A DNA stretch of 64,000 nucleotides from JADGRB01 sp963835825 (GTDB lineage Bacteria > Myxococcota_A > Polyangia > Fen-1088), in NCBI GenBank assembly GCA_963835825.1, contig CAWIGZ010000008.1, positions 467,938-531,937 on the forward strand, read 5' to 3'. Shown in pieces: positions 34,717 through 44,126 of the stretch; position 1 is the stretch's first letter; every line of letters starts with the position of its first letter. Below the pieces are notes generated by a model. It was given only the letters and a program-made list of their open reading frames with translations. It was not told the DNA's origin and searched no databases. Position numbers and translations under genes: made by a program.

Positions 34717-35172
34717 ATGAGCAGCGTACAAGTCGAACAGAAGAGTTACGAGATGCCCCCACGCGACGGGATCACCGTGGCGCATTTCCTCACCGTCGCC
34801 GACGTCGCCCGGTCGCTTCGGTTCTACGAAACTGTCTTCGGCGGTCGCGTCCTGAGCAAGGGCGACAGCAAGGGCGCGCCTGGGTACCTCCAGATCGCGA
34901 ACACCTGGCTGATCGTCAACGTCGGCGGCGGGCCGACGCCCGACAAGCCGACGGTCACGCTGAGCGTGCTCGGCGACCGCGACAAGATCAGCAGCTTCAT
35001 GAACATCCGGGTGGCGGACATTCAGGAGTGCTACCGGCTGTGGAAGAGCCGGGGCGCCGAGTTCATCACCGAGCCGAAGGACAAGTACGGCGAGACCCGC
35101 TGCTACATCCGCGATCCCGACGGCTACATCATCGAGGTCGGCCAGAGCAAGCCGGACTTCACGTACGGGTGA
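34717..35172 (+). CDS. VOC (glyoxalase/bleomycin-resistance) family protein
   Basis: A 151-residue protein with two beta-alpha-beta-beta-beta modules: ITVAHFLTVADVARSLRFYE then IANTWLIVNVGGG, and VADIQECYRLWKSRGAEFIT then CYIRDPDGYIIEVGQSKPDF. The His in VAHF and the Glu in IIEVGQ are the usual metal ligands of vicinal oxygen chelate proteins. It may be a glyoxalase, a dioxygenase or a resistance protein. A start at 34753 (MPPRDGITVAHF) would avoid the overlap with the divergent gene. Confidence 0.82.
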   Translation: MSSVQVEQKSYEMPPRDGITVAHFLTVADVARSLRFYETVFGGRVLSKGDSKGAPGYLQIANTWLIVNVGGGPTPDKPTVTLSVLGDRDKISSFMNIRVADIQECYRLWKSRGAEFITEPKDKYGETRCYIRDPDGYIIEVGQSKPDFTYG

Positions 35173-35225
35173 CCGCCGGGGGCGTCGCCGTGCAACGGAA
35201 CGGCGTCGAGAGATATGATGCCGGC

Positions 35226-35642
35226 ATGCGCATCCGTGGGACGTTCGGATTCAGCGGTGTGTTGCTGGCGTTCAGCCTCTTCGTGCCGGCCTGCGGCAGC
35301 TCGACCGGCACCGGCGCCGCCGCGGCTTCCGGCGTCGACGGGTCGAAGAAGCTGATCGAGCTGACCGACGCCGAGAAGGGGACGCTGTGCGACTGGATGG
35401 TGGGGCGGGCGGGCAGCTACGGGAATCCGGGCAGCTGCGACCGGACGCAGACCGGGATGATGTCGACCTTTCTCACCTACGACGATCAGGCGGCCTGCGT
35501 CGCCGACGCTCGCGACGCGACCTATACGGCGTGTCAGGCGACCGTCGCCCAGATGGAGGCGTGCATCGTGACGCTGCCTGCCTGCGCGACCCTCGCCGAC
35601 GCGAGCAACGCGCCCGCCTGCGCGATCCTGTCGAGCTGCTGA
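35226..35642 (+). CDS. Small Cys-containing lipoprotein
   Basis: A 138-residue protein with a signal ending in a lipobox (LLAFSLFVPACGSS). The mature part has a helical stretch (KKLIELTDAEKGTLCDWMVG) and at least seven Cys (GSCDRTQ, AACVADA, TACQATV, EACIVTLPAC, PACAILSSC). The motif order resembles small Cys-rich lipoproteins of Polyangia in which a leading helix 'ltdaek..lCdw' recurs. Role unknown. Confidence 0.7.
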   Translation: MRIRGTFGFSGVLLAFSLFVPACGSSTGTGAAAASGVDGSKKLIELTDAEKGTLCDWMVGRAGSYGNPGSCDRTQTGMMSTFLTYDDQAACVADARDATYTACQATVAQMEACIVTLPACATLADASNAPACAILSSC

Positions 35643-35661
35643 GCGACGATCCGGGCCGGCG

Positions 35662-36408
35662 TCACTTCCGCGCGCAGCCCGCAAATCCCAGCGGCGTTCC
35701 CCGCGTGAACCGGAACGCGAACCCCGCCGGCACCGTCCCCGTCGCCAGCATCCGCCAGAACGCCCGCCCCACGACCGGCCGCAACCCGCGCAGCTCCACG
35801 TCCCCGAGGCCGTGCGCGCGGCACATCGCCACGACCTCCGCCGGCTTCAAGAACAGGCGCAGCACGTGCAGCCGGGGGGGAGTGTTCCGGACGAACCACT
35901 CGACGCCCTTGATGATCACCAGCCAGGCCAGGCGATTGCGGTTGAAGGTGTGGAAGAAGAAGAGCCCGGACGGCCGCAGGACGCGGGCCGCCTCGGCGAT
36001 GGCGCGCGCCGGGGTCTCCAGGTGCTCGAGGAAGTCCATCGCGCAGACGACGTCGAAGGAGGCGTCGGCGAAGGGCAGGCTCAGCGCGTCGCCTGTCAGG
36101 TAACGGACCGTGTGTCGCGGATCGTGGCGGGCCGCCACCGCCAGCGCGTCGTCGGACAGGTCCAGGCCCGTGACGTCGTGACCGGCGGCGCCCAGCTGGT
36201 TGGCGAGAAGGCCGGCCCCGCAGCCGACATCCAGCACCCGGCAGCGCCGCTGGCCCAGCTTGGCCGTCATCTCGGCCGCCACCCACGGGCCGAGCAGCCG
36301 CGACTCGGCCCGCAGCAGCGCGACCGGCGAGTCGTCGGACGTGTACCAGAAGTCGCCGAGCGCGCCGTAGATCTCGTTGTTCACCCGTGGTGGCGGGGCA
36401 GGGCGCAT
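35662..36408 (-). CDS. ubiG: UbiG-like SAM-dependent O-methyltransferase
   Basis: A 248-residue protein from the ATG at 36408, which begins MRPAPPPRVNNEIYGALGDF; the frame continues upstream without plausible coding. Motif I is VLDVGCGAGLLANQLG, followed by VTGLDLSDDALAVAARH and FDVVCAMDFLEHLETP. The start VNNEIY..LGD.WY and the ending (FFFHTFNRNRLAWLVIIKGV) resemble UbiG-type quinone methyltransferases. Other ubiquinone genes are not nearby, so the ubiG symbol is by similarity only. Confidence 0.78.
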   Translation of the reverse strand: MRPAPPPRVNNEIYGALGDFWYTSDDSPVALLRAESRLLGPWVAAEMTAKLGQRRCRVLDVGCGAGLLANQLGAAGHDVTGLDLSDDALAVAARHDPRHTVRYLTGDALSLPFADASFDVVCAMDFLEHLETPARAIAEAARVLRPSGLFFFHTFNRNRLAWLVIIKGVEWFVRNTPPRLHVLRLFLKPAEVVAMCRAHGLGDVELRGLRPVVGRAFWRMLATGTVPAGFAFRFTRGTPLGFAGCARK

Positions 36409-36577
36409 CGCCGGTAAACCTAAGGCTTGGTCTCGCCCGGCGGCATGAGGCACACCTTCTCGATTGGCACTGCCCGAGTGCGCTAAGGAAACCAACGCCC
36501 GTGTTTCCCGGCCCGGCGAGCTCGCTGGCGACCATCTGGCGGAGTACGTCTGGCCCCGCCTCCGGTCGGGGCGGTGC

Positions 36578-36973
36578 TCACCTCTGGACGCGGGCGGCGC
36601 TCTTTCTGCTCTTCGTCTTCGCTTTCGGCGCCTTCGCCTTGCGCTTCGTCTTCGCCTTGGGCCTGGGCGCCGGCAGCGCAGCCGCGGTGACCCGAATCAG
36701 CTCGGCGAGCCGCTCGTGGTCCTCCAGATCGCCCGCGCCCACCAGCAGCGCGGCCTTGGCGCCCGGGTACGGGAAACCTTCGGCATACCGGTCGCCGACC
36801 AGCGCCTTGCCGGGCGCGGTGAGCTTCACGAACAGCTGGTCGTCGCAGACCAGCGCGACGACCTTCTCGCCGCAGTAAAGGGCGTACTCGCCGAACATCT
36901 TGCGGGCCCGCATGCCCGGCACGGAGCCCAGCTGGTCGAGGAGAAAATCGATCGTGCGCTCGGAGGTGGCCAT
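36578..36973 (-). CDS. TfoX N-terminal domain protein with basic tail
   Basis: A 131-residue protein from the ATG at 36973. The TfoX-N domain is FLLDQLGSVPGMRARKMFGE, then YALYCGEKVVALVCDDQLFV and DRYAEGFPYPGAKAALLV. The last 30 residues are Lys/Ala/Arg-rich (PKAKTKRKAKAPKAKTK), resembling histone H1-like tails and suggesting nucleic-acid contact. TfoX-N proteins are often annotated near competence functions; in this lineage the role is unclear. Confidence 0.8.
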   Translation of the reverse strand: MATSERTIDFLLDQLGSVPGMRARKMFGEYALYCGEKVVALVCDDQLFVKLTAPGKALVGDRYAEGFPYPGAKAALLVGAGDLEDHERLAELIRVTAAALPAPRPKAKTKRKAKAPKAKTKSRKSAARVQR

Positions 36974-37121
36974 CGGCGGCACCTGAGTGTACCGGCAAGA
37001 CGACCATCCGACCGCGACGACGGTGTCGCGGCCTCGGCCCTCCCGGTCCGGTGGGGAGGCGTTGAAACCGCACAGAATAGCGGCTTCTGTCCGAGGTCCG
37101 ATTGTTGCTATACGAGCTGGA

Positions 37122-37814
37122 ATGCACAACGTCGCGCTTGCTCGTCGGGGACACTGGCTCCGCGTCATGGCGGTTCTTATTGCGGGGGCGGCTGTCGTGG
37201 GATGCGGAAGCTCGCTGTCGTCCCAAGGCGGTACGGGCGGTGCGGGCGGAAGCGGCGGTTCGACGGGGAGCGGAGGCGCGGGTGGCGCGAGCGCGTGCGC
37301 GCAAACCAGCTACCCGGGAGGCATCTGCTGCCGGCCGTCCGACCATGACCCGCTGTCGGAGCCTTACGTTTGCGATGAAAGCACGGGAGCATGGGTCTGC
37401 CCTTCCGGCTACGTCGCATCGCCGCCGGCCACGTGCATCGTAAACATCAGCACCGGCGGGACGGTCGGGACCGGCGGAGCTGGCTCCGGAGGAGTTGGTG
37501 GCAGCGCGGGCGGGGCTGGCGCGGCTGGCGGAAGCGGCGGGGCCGGCGGCCTGTCGGGCCACTCCGGAACGAACGACAGCTGCGGCCCCGCCAACAACGG
37601 CGCGGGCGGCTCCGAGTGCGGCAAGGCGGGGATCACCTGTTGCACCGGCGGCGCGTGCGATCAGGGGCTGCGCTGTATCGCGGGGGACACCTGCGCGCGC
37701 GAGTGTTCGCTCGACGGCGGCGTCTCTTGCCTCACCGGCACGACCTGTCAGGCGAAGTCGGCGTGTTGCGTGGGCACCGCCTGCACGGCCATTCAAGTCA
37801 CCGTCTGTTTGTAG
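37122..37814 (+). CDS. Gly-rich, Cys-rich lipoprotein
   Basis: A 230-residue protein from the ATG at 37122, with a lipobox (LIAGAAVVGCGSS). It alternates two Gly-rich linkers (GGTGGAGGSGG, GGAGSGGVGGSAGG) with two Cys-rich blocks: CAQTSYPGGICCRPSDHD...CDESTGAWVC and CGKAGITCCTGGACDQGLRC...CCVGTAC. The second block resembles small knottin-like repeats with CC pairs. Same general plan as the protein at 9174, but not a close copy. Likely surface-exposed. Confidence 0.78.
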   Translation: MHNVALARRGHWLRVMAVLIAGAAVVGCGSSLSSQGGTGGAGGSGGSTGSGGAGGASACAQTSYPGGICCRPSDHDPLSEPYVCDESTGAWVCPSGYVASPPATCIVNISTGGTVGTGGAGSGGVGGSAGGAGAAGGSGGAGGLSGHSGTNDSCGPANNGAGGSECGKAGITCCTGGACDQGLRCIAGDTCARECSLDGGVSCLTGTTCQAKSACCVGTACTAIQVTVCL

Positions 37815-38000
37815 GCCCGTCCGCCAACGTCACGTGAGGGCGGCCCGCGCGCCGGCGGGTGGATCCCGAGCCCGTGCTTTCGTGTCGAGCGTGCGCCCGG
37901 AGGTGGCCACCGACGCGAGGTGATTATTTGGGAAACAAGCGGGACGTGTATACGTTCTGAGGGCCTGAACCCCACCACCTCTGCCGGAGGGCTCTCGGAA

Positions 38001-39923
38001 ATGCTGGATCCCAGATGTAGAGGTCGCGGTCGCGTACGATCCCTCCACGGAAGGTGGCTGCCGTTGCTGGCGGTCGCCGTCGTCCTGGCCGTCCAGGCTG
38101 CCGCTTGCAGCGACAACGGCGCAAGTAGACCCGACGCGGGCGACGCCGGTCCTCCGCCGGGGACGCCGCAGAAGGTGCTGATCCTGCACACCAACGACAT
38201 CCACTCGCACCTCATGGGCTTCGCGCCGGAGGTCGACTACACGCCCGCCACGCCGAACGACGACGCCACCCGCGGCGGGATGGCGCGGCTGGCGACGGCG
38301 ATCGGCGCGGCCCGGGCCTCGGCCGCCGCCGACGGGACGCCGGTGCTGTTGCTCGACGCCGGCGACTTCATGATGGGGACGCCGTTCGAATTTTTGGCCA
38401 CCACCGCCAGCCCGGAGCTGGCGATGATGCATGCGCTCGGGTACGACGCGACGACGATCGGCAACCACGAGCTCGACTGGACGCCGCACGGGCTGGCGGG
38501 GATCTTGAACGCGGCGGTCACGAACGGCGTCGCCTTCCCGATTCTGTCGAGCAACATGAACTTCTCGGACACCGATCCCGCCGACGACGAGCTGGCGGCG
38601 CTGGCCGGCGCGGGGGTCATCCAGCCCAAGCTGGTCAAGATGGTGGGCGGGCTGAAGGTCGGCTTCTTCGGGCTCATCGGGGCCAACGCCGTGCAGGTGA
38701 CGCCGCAGGCGGCGCCGCTCACCTTCGATCCGATCGCGGTCGCGGCGGCGCGCATGGTCAAGGAGCTGCGCGAGACCGACCAGGTCGATCTGGTGGTCGC
38801 GCTGTCGCACTCGGGGATCGACCACAACGGCCAGGGCGAGGACGCGGTGCTGGCCGCCCAGGTGCCGGGGATCGACGTCATCATCAGCGGCCACACCCAC
38901 GACACGCTGGAGCAGCCGGCCCAGGTGGGCAACACGCTGATCGTCACCGCCGGCGCCTACACCGCCTACCTCGGCGAGCTGGCGTTGACGGTGACGCCGT
39001 CGGGGACGCCGGGCGCGCCGCCGGCCTCGGTGACGGTCGACAGCTACACGCTGCTGAACATCGACGACACGCTCACCGGCGATCCGACCACCCAGGCGGC
39101 CGTCGACCAGTACATTGCCGGGGTCGACACGGCGCTGGCGCCCGCGGGCCTGGCCTACAAGGGGGTCGTGGCGACGACGGCGGCCGACCTGCCGCTGCCC
39201 GCGCGCGGGGAGGCGCCGGTCGGCAACCTGGTGACGGATGCCTACCGGACGATCACCGCGGCGCTGCAGCCGTCCGATCCGCCGGTGATCGCCGTCGACG
39301 CCGACGGGGCCCTGCGCGCGCCGATCGTCGCCGGCAAGACGGGGGCCATCTGGTTCGCCGATCTGTTTCGCGTCACGCCGCTGGGCATCGGGCCCGATCA
39401 GATCCCCGGCTACTCGCTGGTGACGTTCTATCTGAACGCGCGGGACATTCGAAACGGCCTGGAGCTGGGCGGCGCCCCCGAGGTGGTCCCCAACGACTTC
39501 TTCCTGCAGGTCTCCGGCCTCAAGGTCGCCTACGACATGACCAAGCCGCTGTTCGGCCGGGTCACCAGCTTGACCCTGCCGACGTCCAGCGGTGGCGAGC
39601 AGGCGCTGGACCTGAACGACACGACGACCTGCTACAAGGTCGTCACCACCAACTACGTGGCGGGCCTGCTGGGCGCGGTCCAGAGCCTGACGGACAACCT
39701 GCTGTCGGTGACGGCCAAGGACAGCGACTGCCTGACGCCGGTCGATCCGACGAACCGCTTCGTCGACGCCGATCCGACCAAGGCCGGCGTGCAGGAGCTG
39801 AAACACTGGCAGGCGGTGGTCGAGTACGTCACCGGTCTGCCCAAGGTGAACGGCGTGCCGACCATCCCCGCGGCGTACGCGTCGCCGCAAGGTCGCATCA
39901 CCGGGATCGAGGTGCAGCCATGA
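38001..39923 (+). CDS. 5'-nucleotidase / UshA-family lipoprotein
   Basis: A 640-residue protein from the ATG at 38001. The signal ends in a lipobox (AVQAAACSD). The metallophosphatase domain has ILHTNDIHSH, LLDAGDFMMGTPFE, TIGNHELDW and ISGHTHDTLEQP, which supply the two-metal site. The C-terminal 5'-nucleotidase domain starts near residue 380 (ARGEAPVGNLVTDAYRTITA) and has the substrate region LFRVTPLGIGPDQIPG. It should hydrolyse extracellular nucleotides or related phosphoesters. It is the first gene of a coupled three-gene operon (ATGA overlap at 39920). Confidence 0.9.
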   Translation: MLDPRCRGRGRVRSLHGRWLPLLAVAVVLAVQAAACSDNGASRPDAGDAGPPPGTPQKVLILHTNDIHSHLMGFAPEVDYTPATPNDDATRGGMARLATAIGAARASAAADGTPVLLLDAGDFMMGTPFEFLATTASPELAMMHALGYDATTIGNHELDWTPHGLAGILNAAVTNGVAFPILSSNMNFSDTDPADDELAALAGAGVIQPKLVKMVGGLKVGFFGLIGANAVQVTPQAAPLTFDPIAVAAARMVKELRETDQVDLVVALSHSGIDHNGQGEDAVLAAQVPGIDVIISGHTHDTLEQPAQVGNTLIVTAGAYTAYLGELALTVTPSGTPGAPPASVTVDSYTLLNIDDTLTGDPTTQAAVDQYIAGVDTALAPAGLAYKGVVATTAADLPLPARGEAPVGNLVTDAYRTITAALQPSDPPVIAVDADGALRAPIVAGKTGAIWFADLFRVTPLGIGPDQIPGYSLVTFYLNARDIRNGLELGGAPEVVPNDFFLQVSGLKVAYDMTKPLFGRVTSLTLPTSSGGEQALDLNDTTTCYKVVTTNYVAGLLGAVQSLTDNLLSVTAKDSDCLTPVDPTNRFVDADPTKAGVQELKHWQAVVEYVTGLPKVNGVPTIPAAYASPQGRITGIEVQP

Positions 39924-41284
39924 ATCGCCTGAACAGCAGGGCGTCGGTCGTCGGTGGGTTGGTGCTGGCGCTGGCGGGCGCGTGCACGCCGGACGTCGGC
40001 TCGAGCGGTCCGGCGCCCACGGCGATGCAGTTCGATCTCACCGCCACGCCGCCGCGCGCGCCGCAGCCGACCGCGCTGGTGGTGAACCAGCAGACCGGGC
40101 TCATCGACTTCAGCCTGGCCGGCACGCCGCTGCCCGCCGACTGCGCGACGCAGACGGCGCTGACCCAGGCCCAGTGCCAGTTCGACCAGTGGCTGCAGAC
40201 GCTGAACGGCTTCCCGTCGCTGTCGCCGGCGTCGGCCCCGGCCAGCGCGGCGCTGGATCCGGCGACGCTGACGCTGGGCACGAACGTCGTCGTGTTCGGC
40301 CTGAAGGGCGGCGCGCCGGTGACGACCGGCCTGGCGACGGGCTTCGACCCGACGTCCACCGCGCTGACGGTCACGCCGCCGGGGCCCTGGACGCTGGGCG
40401 AGTTCTACTGGATGGGCGTGCGCGGGTACGCCAACGGCATCCGCGACGCCGCGGGCGGACAGGTGGTCGGCTCGCCGACGATGGCGCTCCTCAAGCAGGA
40501 GACGTCGCTCACCTGCGACGCCGCCGACCCGACGCAGATCGATCCGCACTGCCCCGGGTACGAGGTGGTCGCGCAGGGGAGCCCGATGCCCACGGCGGCG
40601 GAGGCGGCGATGCAGCTCTTTCAACTGGAGGCGATCCGGCAGGCGTACCTCGGCGGCCACGGCTTCGACGTCATGGCCGCCGCCGGGCTGCCGAAGGACG
40701 AGCTGGCCGTCCTGTGGGGCTTCCCCATCCACACCAACTCGGTGCCGCTGCTGCTCCCCGGGACGGCCGCCGTTCCGCACGTGCCGGCCGCCAACCAGAT
40801 CCTGGTCGGCGTGCAGGGCCCCGTCGATCCGGCGACCGTCTCGGCGTTCACCGTGCGGGTCGCCAACGGTCCGGTGGTGGTCATGGACCTCACCGCGGCG
40901 GCCGCCGGCGATCTCAACGCCGGCTTCCCGCCCGTGGCGGCCGCCTACGTCGACAGCGTCGGGGCCATCGCCATCCAGTCGAGCGCGCCCTTTCCCGCCG
41001 GGCACCAGATCGGGCTCTTCTTCACGAACAGCATCCACTCGCCCGACGGCGCGCCGCTGGTCGCCTCGCCGGTGTCGGTCCTGTTGACGCTGACGGCGCC
41101 TCTGGTGGACGGCGACGGTCACAGCACCGTCTCCGGCGTCGCCGACGCGGACGCCGCCGCGCTGGAGGCCGGCCGCCAGGCGCTGCAGCCGCTCTTCGAC
41201 AACCCGATCTTCTCGCCGCTGACGGGCGTCACGCGCGCGAACCTCGTCTACTGCTACGCCTTCGTTCCCACGGTGATGCCATGA
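39920..41284 (+). CDS. Surface lipoprotein, possibly related to VolA-type lipase N-terminal region
   Basis: A 454-residue protein with a lipoprotein signal (GGLVLALAGACTPD). It has strand-rich modules: PPRAPQPTALVVNQQTGLID, PADCATQTALTQAQCQFDQW, LNGFPSLSPASAPASAALDP, LGEFYWMGVRGYANGIRDAA, and a bacterial Ig-like part near VDPATVSAFTVRVANGPVVV. The opening resembles the 'bacterial virulence factor lipase N-terminal' region of VolA, which in Vibrio is encoded beside a FadL gene. Here a FadL gene also follows, but a lipase catalytic domain (GxSxG) was not found. It overlaps both neighbours as ATGA. Confidence 0.68.
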   Translation: MNRLNSRASVVGGLVLALAGACTPDVGSSGPAPTAMQFDLTATPPRAPQPTALVVNQQTGLIDFSLAGTPLPADCATQTALTQAQCQFDQWLQTLNGFPSLSPASAPASAALDPATLTLGTNVVVFGLKGGAPVTTGLATGFDPTSTALTVTPPGPWTLGEFYWMGVRGYANGIRDAAGGQVVGSPTMALLKQETSLTCDAADPTQIDPHCPGYEVVAQGSPMPTAAEAAMQLFQLEAIRQAYLGGHGFDVMAAAGLPKDELAVLWGFPIHTNSVPLLLPGTAAVPHVPAANQILVGVQGPVDPATVSAFTVRVANGPVVVMDLTAAAAGDLNAGFPPVAAAYVDSVGAIAIQSSAPFPAGHQIGLFFTNSIHSPDGAPLVASPVSVLLTLTAPLVDGDGHSTVSGVADADAAALEAGRQALQPLFDNPIFSPLTGVTRANLVYCYAFVPTVMP

Positions 41285-42543
41285 AGAAGACCCGCGTCTC
41301 GCTGCCAGCCGTCTCTCCGAGCGCCGCGAGGTTCGTCGCGGTCGTCGTCGCGCTGTGGGGCACGGCGGCGGCGCGCCCCAGTTTCGCCAGCGGGTTTCTG
41401 ATCTACGACATCTCGGGCTCGGCGATGGCGCGGGCGTCGGCCGTCACCGCCGACGACGAGGAGCCCGCCGCGGTCTGGTTCAACCCGGCGAACCTGGCGT
41501 TCATGGGCGGCGTCAGCGCGTCGGCGGGGGGCGTGTTCGTCACGACCAAGTCCAGCTTCTCGCCGTCCGGCGGCGGACCCGACACCAGCAGCAGCCGCGG
41601 CAACTTCTTCCTGCCGGAGCTCTTCGCCAACGGCCGGCTCACCGACCGCGTGGCGGTGGGGATGGGCGTCTTCTCCACGTTCGGCATCGGGATCACCTGG
41701 CCGGACGACTGGCAAGGGCGGGAGAGCGCGATCAAGGCGTCGCTGGAGACGCTGACCTTCAACCCGACCGTCGCCGTCCTGGTCCACCGGCAGATCTCCG
41801 TGGCGGCCGGGTTCGACGCGGTCCGCAGCGTCGTCGACTTCACCAACGGCCTGCCGGCGATCATCGGCGGCGACGTGCGCCTGGCCGGGGGCGCCTGGGG
41901 CTACGGCTTCAACGTCGGCGCTCTCTACAAAATCTACCCGGGGCGGCTGCACGTGGCGCTCACCTACCGCAGCCGCGTCGCGCTCCACTTCGACGACGGG
42001 CGGGCCCACTTCAGCCCCGCCAATCCGGACTTCGCGCCCGCGCTGCCCGACCAGGGCGGCTCGGCGGCGATCACGCTGCCCGACATCATCACCGTCGGGG
42101 TGATGGGCCGCCCGCGCGCCAACCTGGCCCTCAGCTTCGACGCCAACGCGGTCCTCTGGAGCACCTACGACCGGATCGACATCAACTTCCAGAGCGCGCC
42201 CGATCGGGCCATCGTGCCCAACGGCCGGAACACCTTCACGCTGCGCGCGGGCGCCGACTGGACGCTCCCGGTCCGCTGTCCGGGGCTGCACCTGCGGGGC
42301 GGCCTCATCTACGATCGCAGCGCCATCCCGTCCAGCAACCTCGGCCCCGGCCTGCCCGACGCCGACCGGATCGACGTCTCGCTGGGCGCCGGCTACGGGC
42401 GCGGTCACTTCCGCGGCGATCTCGGCTACCTGCTGGTCGTCTTCCTGCCGGCCGACGCCACCGGCGGCACGGAAGGCCCGGTCGGCACGTACCACACCAT
42501 GGCGCACCTGCTTGGGCTGACCCTCACCGCCAGCTGGCCGTAG
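41281..42543 (+). CDS. fadL: FadL/OmpP1-type outer-membrane transporter
   Basis: A 420-residue protein with a signal peptide (to about residue 37, ARPSFASG). The mature N-terminus is FLIYDISGSAMARASAVTAD, then AAVWFNPANLAFMGG with the NPA motif of the FadL hatch. Many amphipathic strands follow (WGYGFNVGALYKIYPGRLHV, ALTYRSRVALHFDD, TFTLRAGADWTLPV). It ends LLGLTLTASWP. FadL proteins bring long-chain fatty acids or other hydrophobic compounds across the outer membrane. The operon with a nucleotidase and a lipase-like lipoprotein suggests scavenging of lysed cells. Confidence 0.88.
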   Translation: MKKTRVSLPAVSPSAARFVAVVVALWGTAAARPSFASGFLIYDISGSAMARASAVTADDEEPAAVWFNPANLAFMGGVSASAGGVFVTTKSSFSPSGGGPDTSSSRGNFFLPELFANGRLTDRVAVGMGVFSTFGIGITWPDDWQGRESAIKASLETLTFNPTVAVLVHRQISVAAGFDAVRSVVDFTNGLPAIIGGDVRLAGGAWGYGFNVGALYKIYPGRLHVALTYRSRVALHFDDGRAHFSPANPDFAPALPDQGGSAAITLPDIITVGVMGRPRANLALSFDANAVLWSTYDRIDINFQSAPDRAIVPNGRNTFTLRAGADWTLPVRCPGLHLRGGLIYDRSAIPSSNLGPGLPDADRIDVSLGAGYGRGHFRGDLGYLLVVFLPADATGGTEGPVGTYHTMAHLLGLTLTASWP

Positions 42544-42585
42544 CCGCCCGGGCGCTCGGCAGCGTGCCCGGGGGGGCGCGGACGC

Positions 42586-43929
42586 TCAGGCGAGGCCCAG
42601 GCAGCGCGCGACCAGCCGGGCCCGATCGACGAGCTGGATGTTCGGCGCGAGGATCGTGACGTGGACCAGGGCGCTCCAGCCCTGCGTGACGATGATGGCC
42701 GGGATCACCGCCAGCGAGAGGCGCGGCGCCCGGGCGCGGGCGTCCTTGCCGCTCCAGTCCCAGACCGCCAGGCAGGCGCAGACCGCCACGCCCTGCAGCA
42801 GGAAGTAGATGCTCTGGTCGCGCCATCCGGCCGTCCCCACCTGCCAGTACTTCGAACCGAACCACCCGCTGTGCAGCACGAGCGCGCTGGCCAGGAACGT
42901 CAGCATCACGTTCAGGTACTTGCGGCGCCGGCCGCCGCCCAGCGGAAAGTAGACCAGCTGGAGCAGCACGTGGCGGTTGTAGATCCCCCACCGGCGCCAC
43001 AGCTCGACGGGATTGCCGGCCAGCAGCGGCAGGCGGAAGGGATCGGGCAGCGGAAACCCGAAGAGGCGTCCGATCAACACCGGGATGTCGGCGGTGGCGG
43101 CCAGCGACAGGCAGGTCTCCACGTAGCTGAGGATCACCATCCCCCAGAGCTCGGACCGGGCCAGCGTGTCCATGTCGCCGGGGCCCAGCCGGGTCAGGAA
43201 CGCCGTCTGTCCGAGCCGCCGCAGCGCCACCAGGGTCGCGGCCTTCGCCACGAACCAGCCGAGGAGGGTGACGATCGCGCGCGCGTCGAACAGGCGGGCG
43301 CGCGACAGCAGCACCGGCGAGTAGGGCATGGGGTTGGTGGCGTGCGACGGAAACAGGTAGCAGAGGGCGAACGACAGCGAATCGTCGTGCGGCGTCGCGG
43401 CCCCCGGCCCGGCGGCGACCCGCGTTCGAAGCCACAACGCGCTCACCAGGAGCGCGATGGTCAGGCTGGGCTCGTTGATCCAGTTCCAGTAGCCCGGCTG
43501 GTGGTACCGGAGCATGAAGGCGGTCTTGGGGGCCAAGATCGCGGCCGAGACCAGCACGACCAGGAACACGACGGTGTGCCGCCGGGCGACGGTCAGCGCG
43601 CCGACCAGGATGACGAAGTAGACGCTGAACGTGGGGTTCATCGACGCCAGGGCCAGCGCGCCGACGGCGCAGGCGATCGCCACCCGCAGCTCCGGCCGGG
43701 CCTGGGCCAGCAGCGCCCCGGCGCCCAACAACACCAGCAGGCGGACCGGCAGGACCTCGCCGATGGCCGCCCCGCCGATCCCGATGACGGCCAGGGTGAC
43801 GCCGACGACGGCCACCACCCGCAGGGCGTCGACCGGCCAGCGCGCCGGCCGCGGCCGCGGAGGAACCACGACGGTCTCGCCGCCGGCTTCCAAGGCCGCG
43901 GGGCTCTGTGCTCCAGGTGACGCGCTCAC
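42586..43929 (-). CDS. MBOAT-like membrane protein
   Basis: A 447-residue protein with about ten membrane helices (VVAVVGVTLAVIGIGG, LLVLLGAGALLA, FVILVGALTVA, VVFLVVLVSAAIL). The signature near residue 320 is ELWRRWGIYNRHVLLQLVYF, PLGGGRRRKYLNVMLTFLAS, ALVLHSGW, with the His of the membrane-bound O-acyltransferase family; a second His is in GWSALVHVTIL. MBOAT enzymes acylate polysaccharides or lipids. No acyl-carrier or SGNH partner is next to it. It is convergent with the fadL operon. Confidence 0.72.
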   Translation of the reverse strand: MSASPGAQSPAALEAGGETVVVPPRPRPARWPVDALRVVAVVGVTLAVIGIGGAAIGEVLPVRLLVLLGAGALLAQARPELRVAIACAVGALALASMNPTFSVYFVILVGALTVARRHTVVFLVVLVSAAILAPKTAFMLRYHQPGYWNWINEPSLTIALLVSALWLRTRVAAGPGAATPHDDSLSFALCYLFPSHATNPMPYSPVLLSRARLFDARAIVTLLGWFVAKAATLVALRRLGQTAFLTRLGPGDMDTLARSELWGMVILSYVETCLSLAATADIPVLIGRLFGFPLPDPFRLPLLAGNPVELWRRWGIYNRHVLLQLVYFPLGGGRRRKYLNVMLTFLASALVLHSGWFGSKYWQVGTAGWRDQSIYFLLQGVAVCACLAVWDWSGKDARARAPRLSLAVIPAIIVTQGWSALVHVTILAPNIQLVDRARLVARCLGLA

Positions 43930-44126
43930 GCCCCCAGATTAGCTCAGTCTGCCGCCCGCACCGCGTGACTGACCCGTGACGTTCTCGAGCGGCCAGCTCC
44001 GTTGACGCGCCGGACACACCATTTTTACTTGCGCAATAGCAATCAATTACATCGAGGGCTGCTCAGAGGCGGTGCTGTCGTCGCAGCTCGAAGGCACCCG
44101 GTCGTCGACATCTGGGACCGTCCCGC

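Noticed and set aside
37830..39890. A 686-codon minus-strand open frame
   Set aside because: It is Arg/His/Gln/Val-biased with no domain and lies antisense to the clear 5'-nucleotidase gene; a shadow of high GC.
39920..41284. Calling this gene VolA lipase
   Set aside because: No GxSxG lipase motif or C-terminal hydrolase domain is visible; only the N-terminal resemblance and the FadL neighbour support a link.
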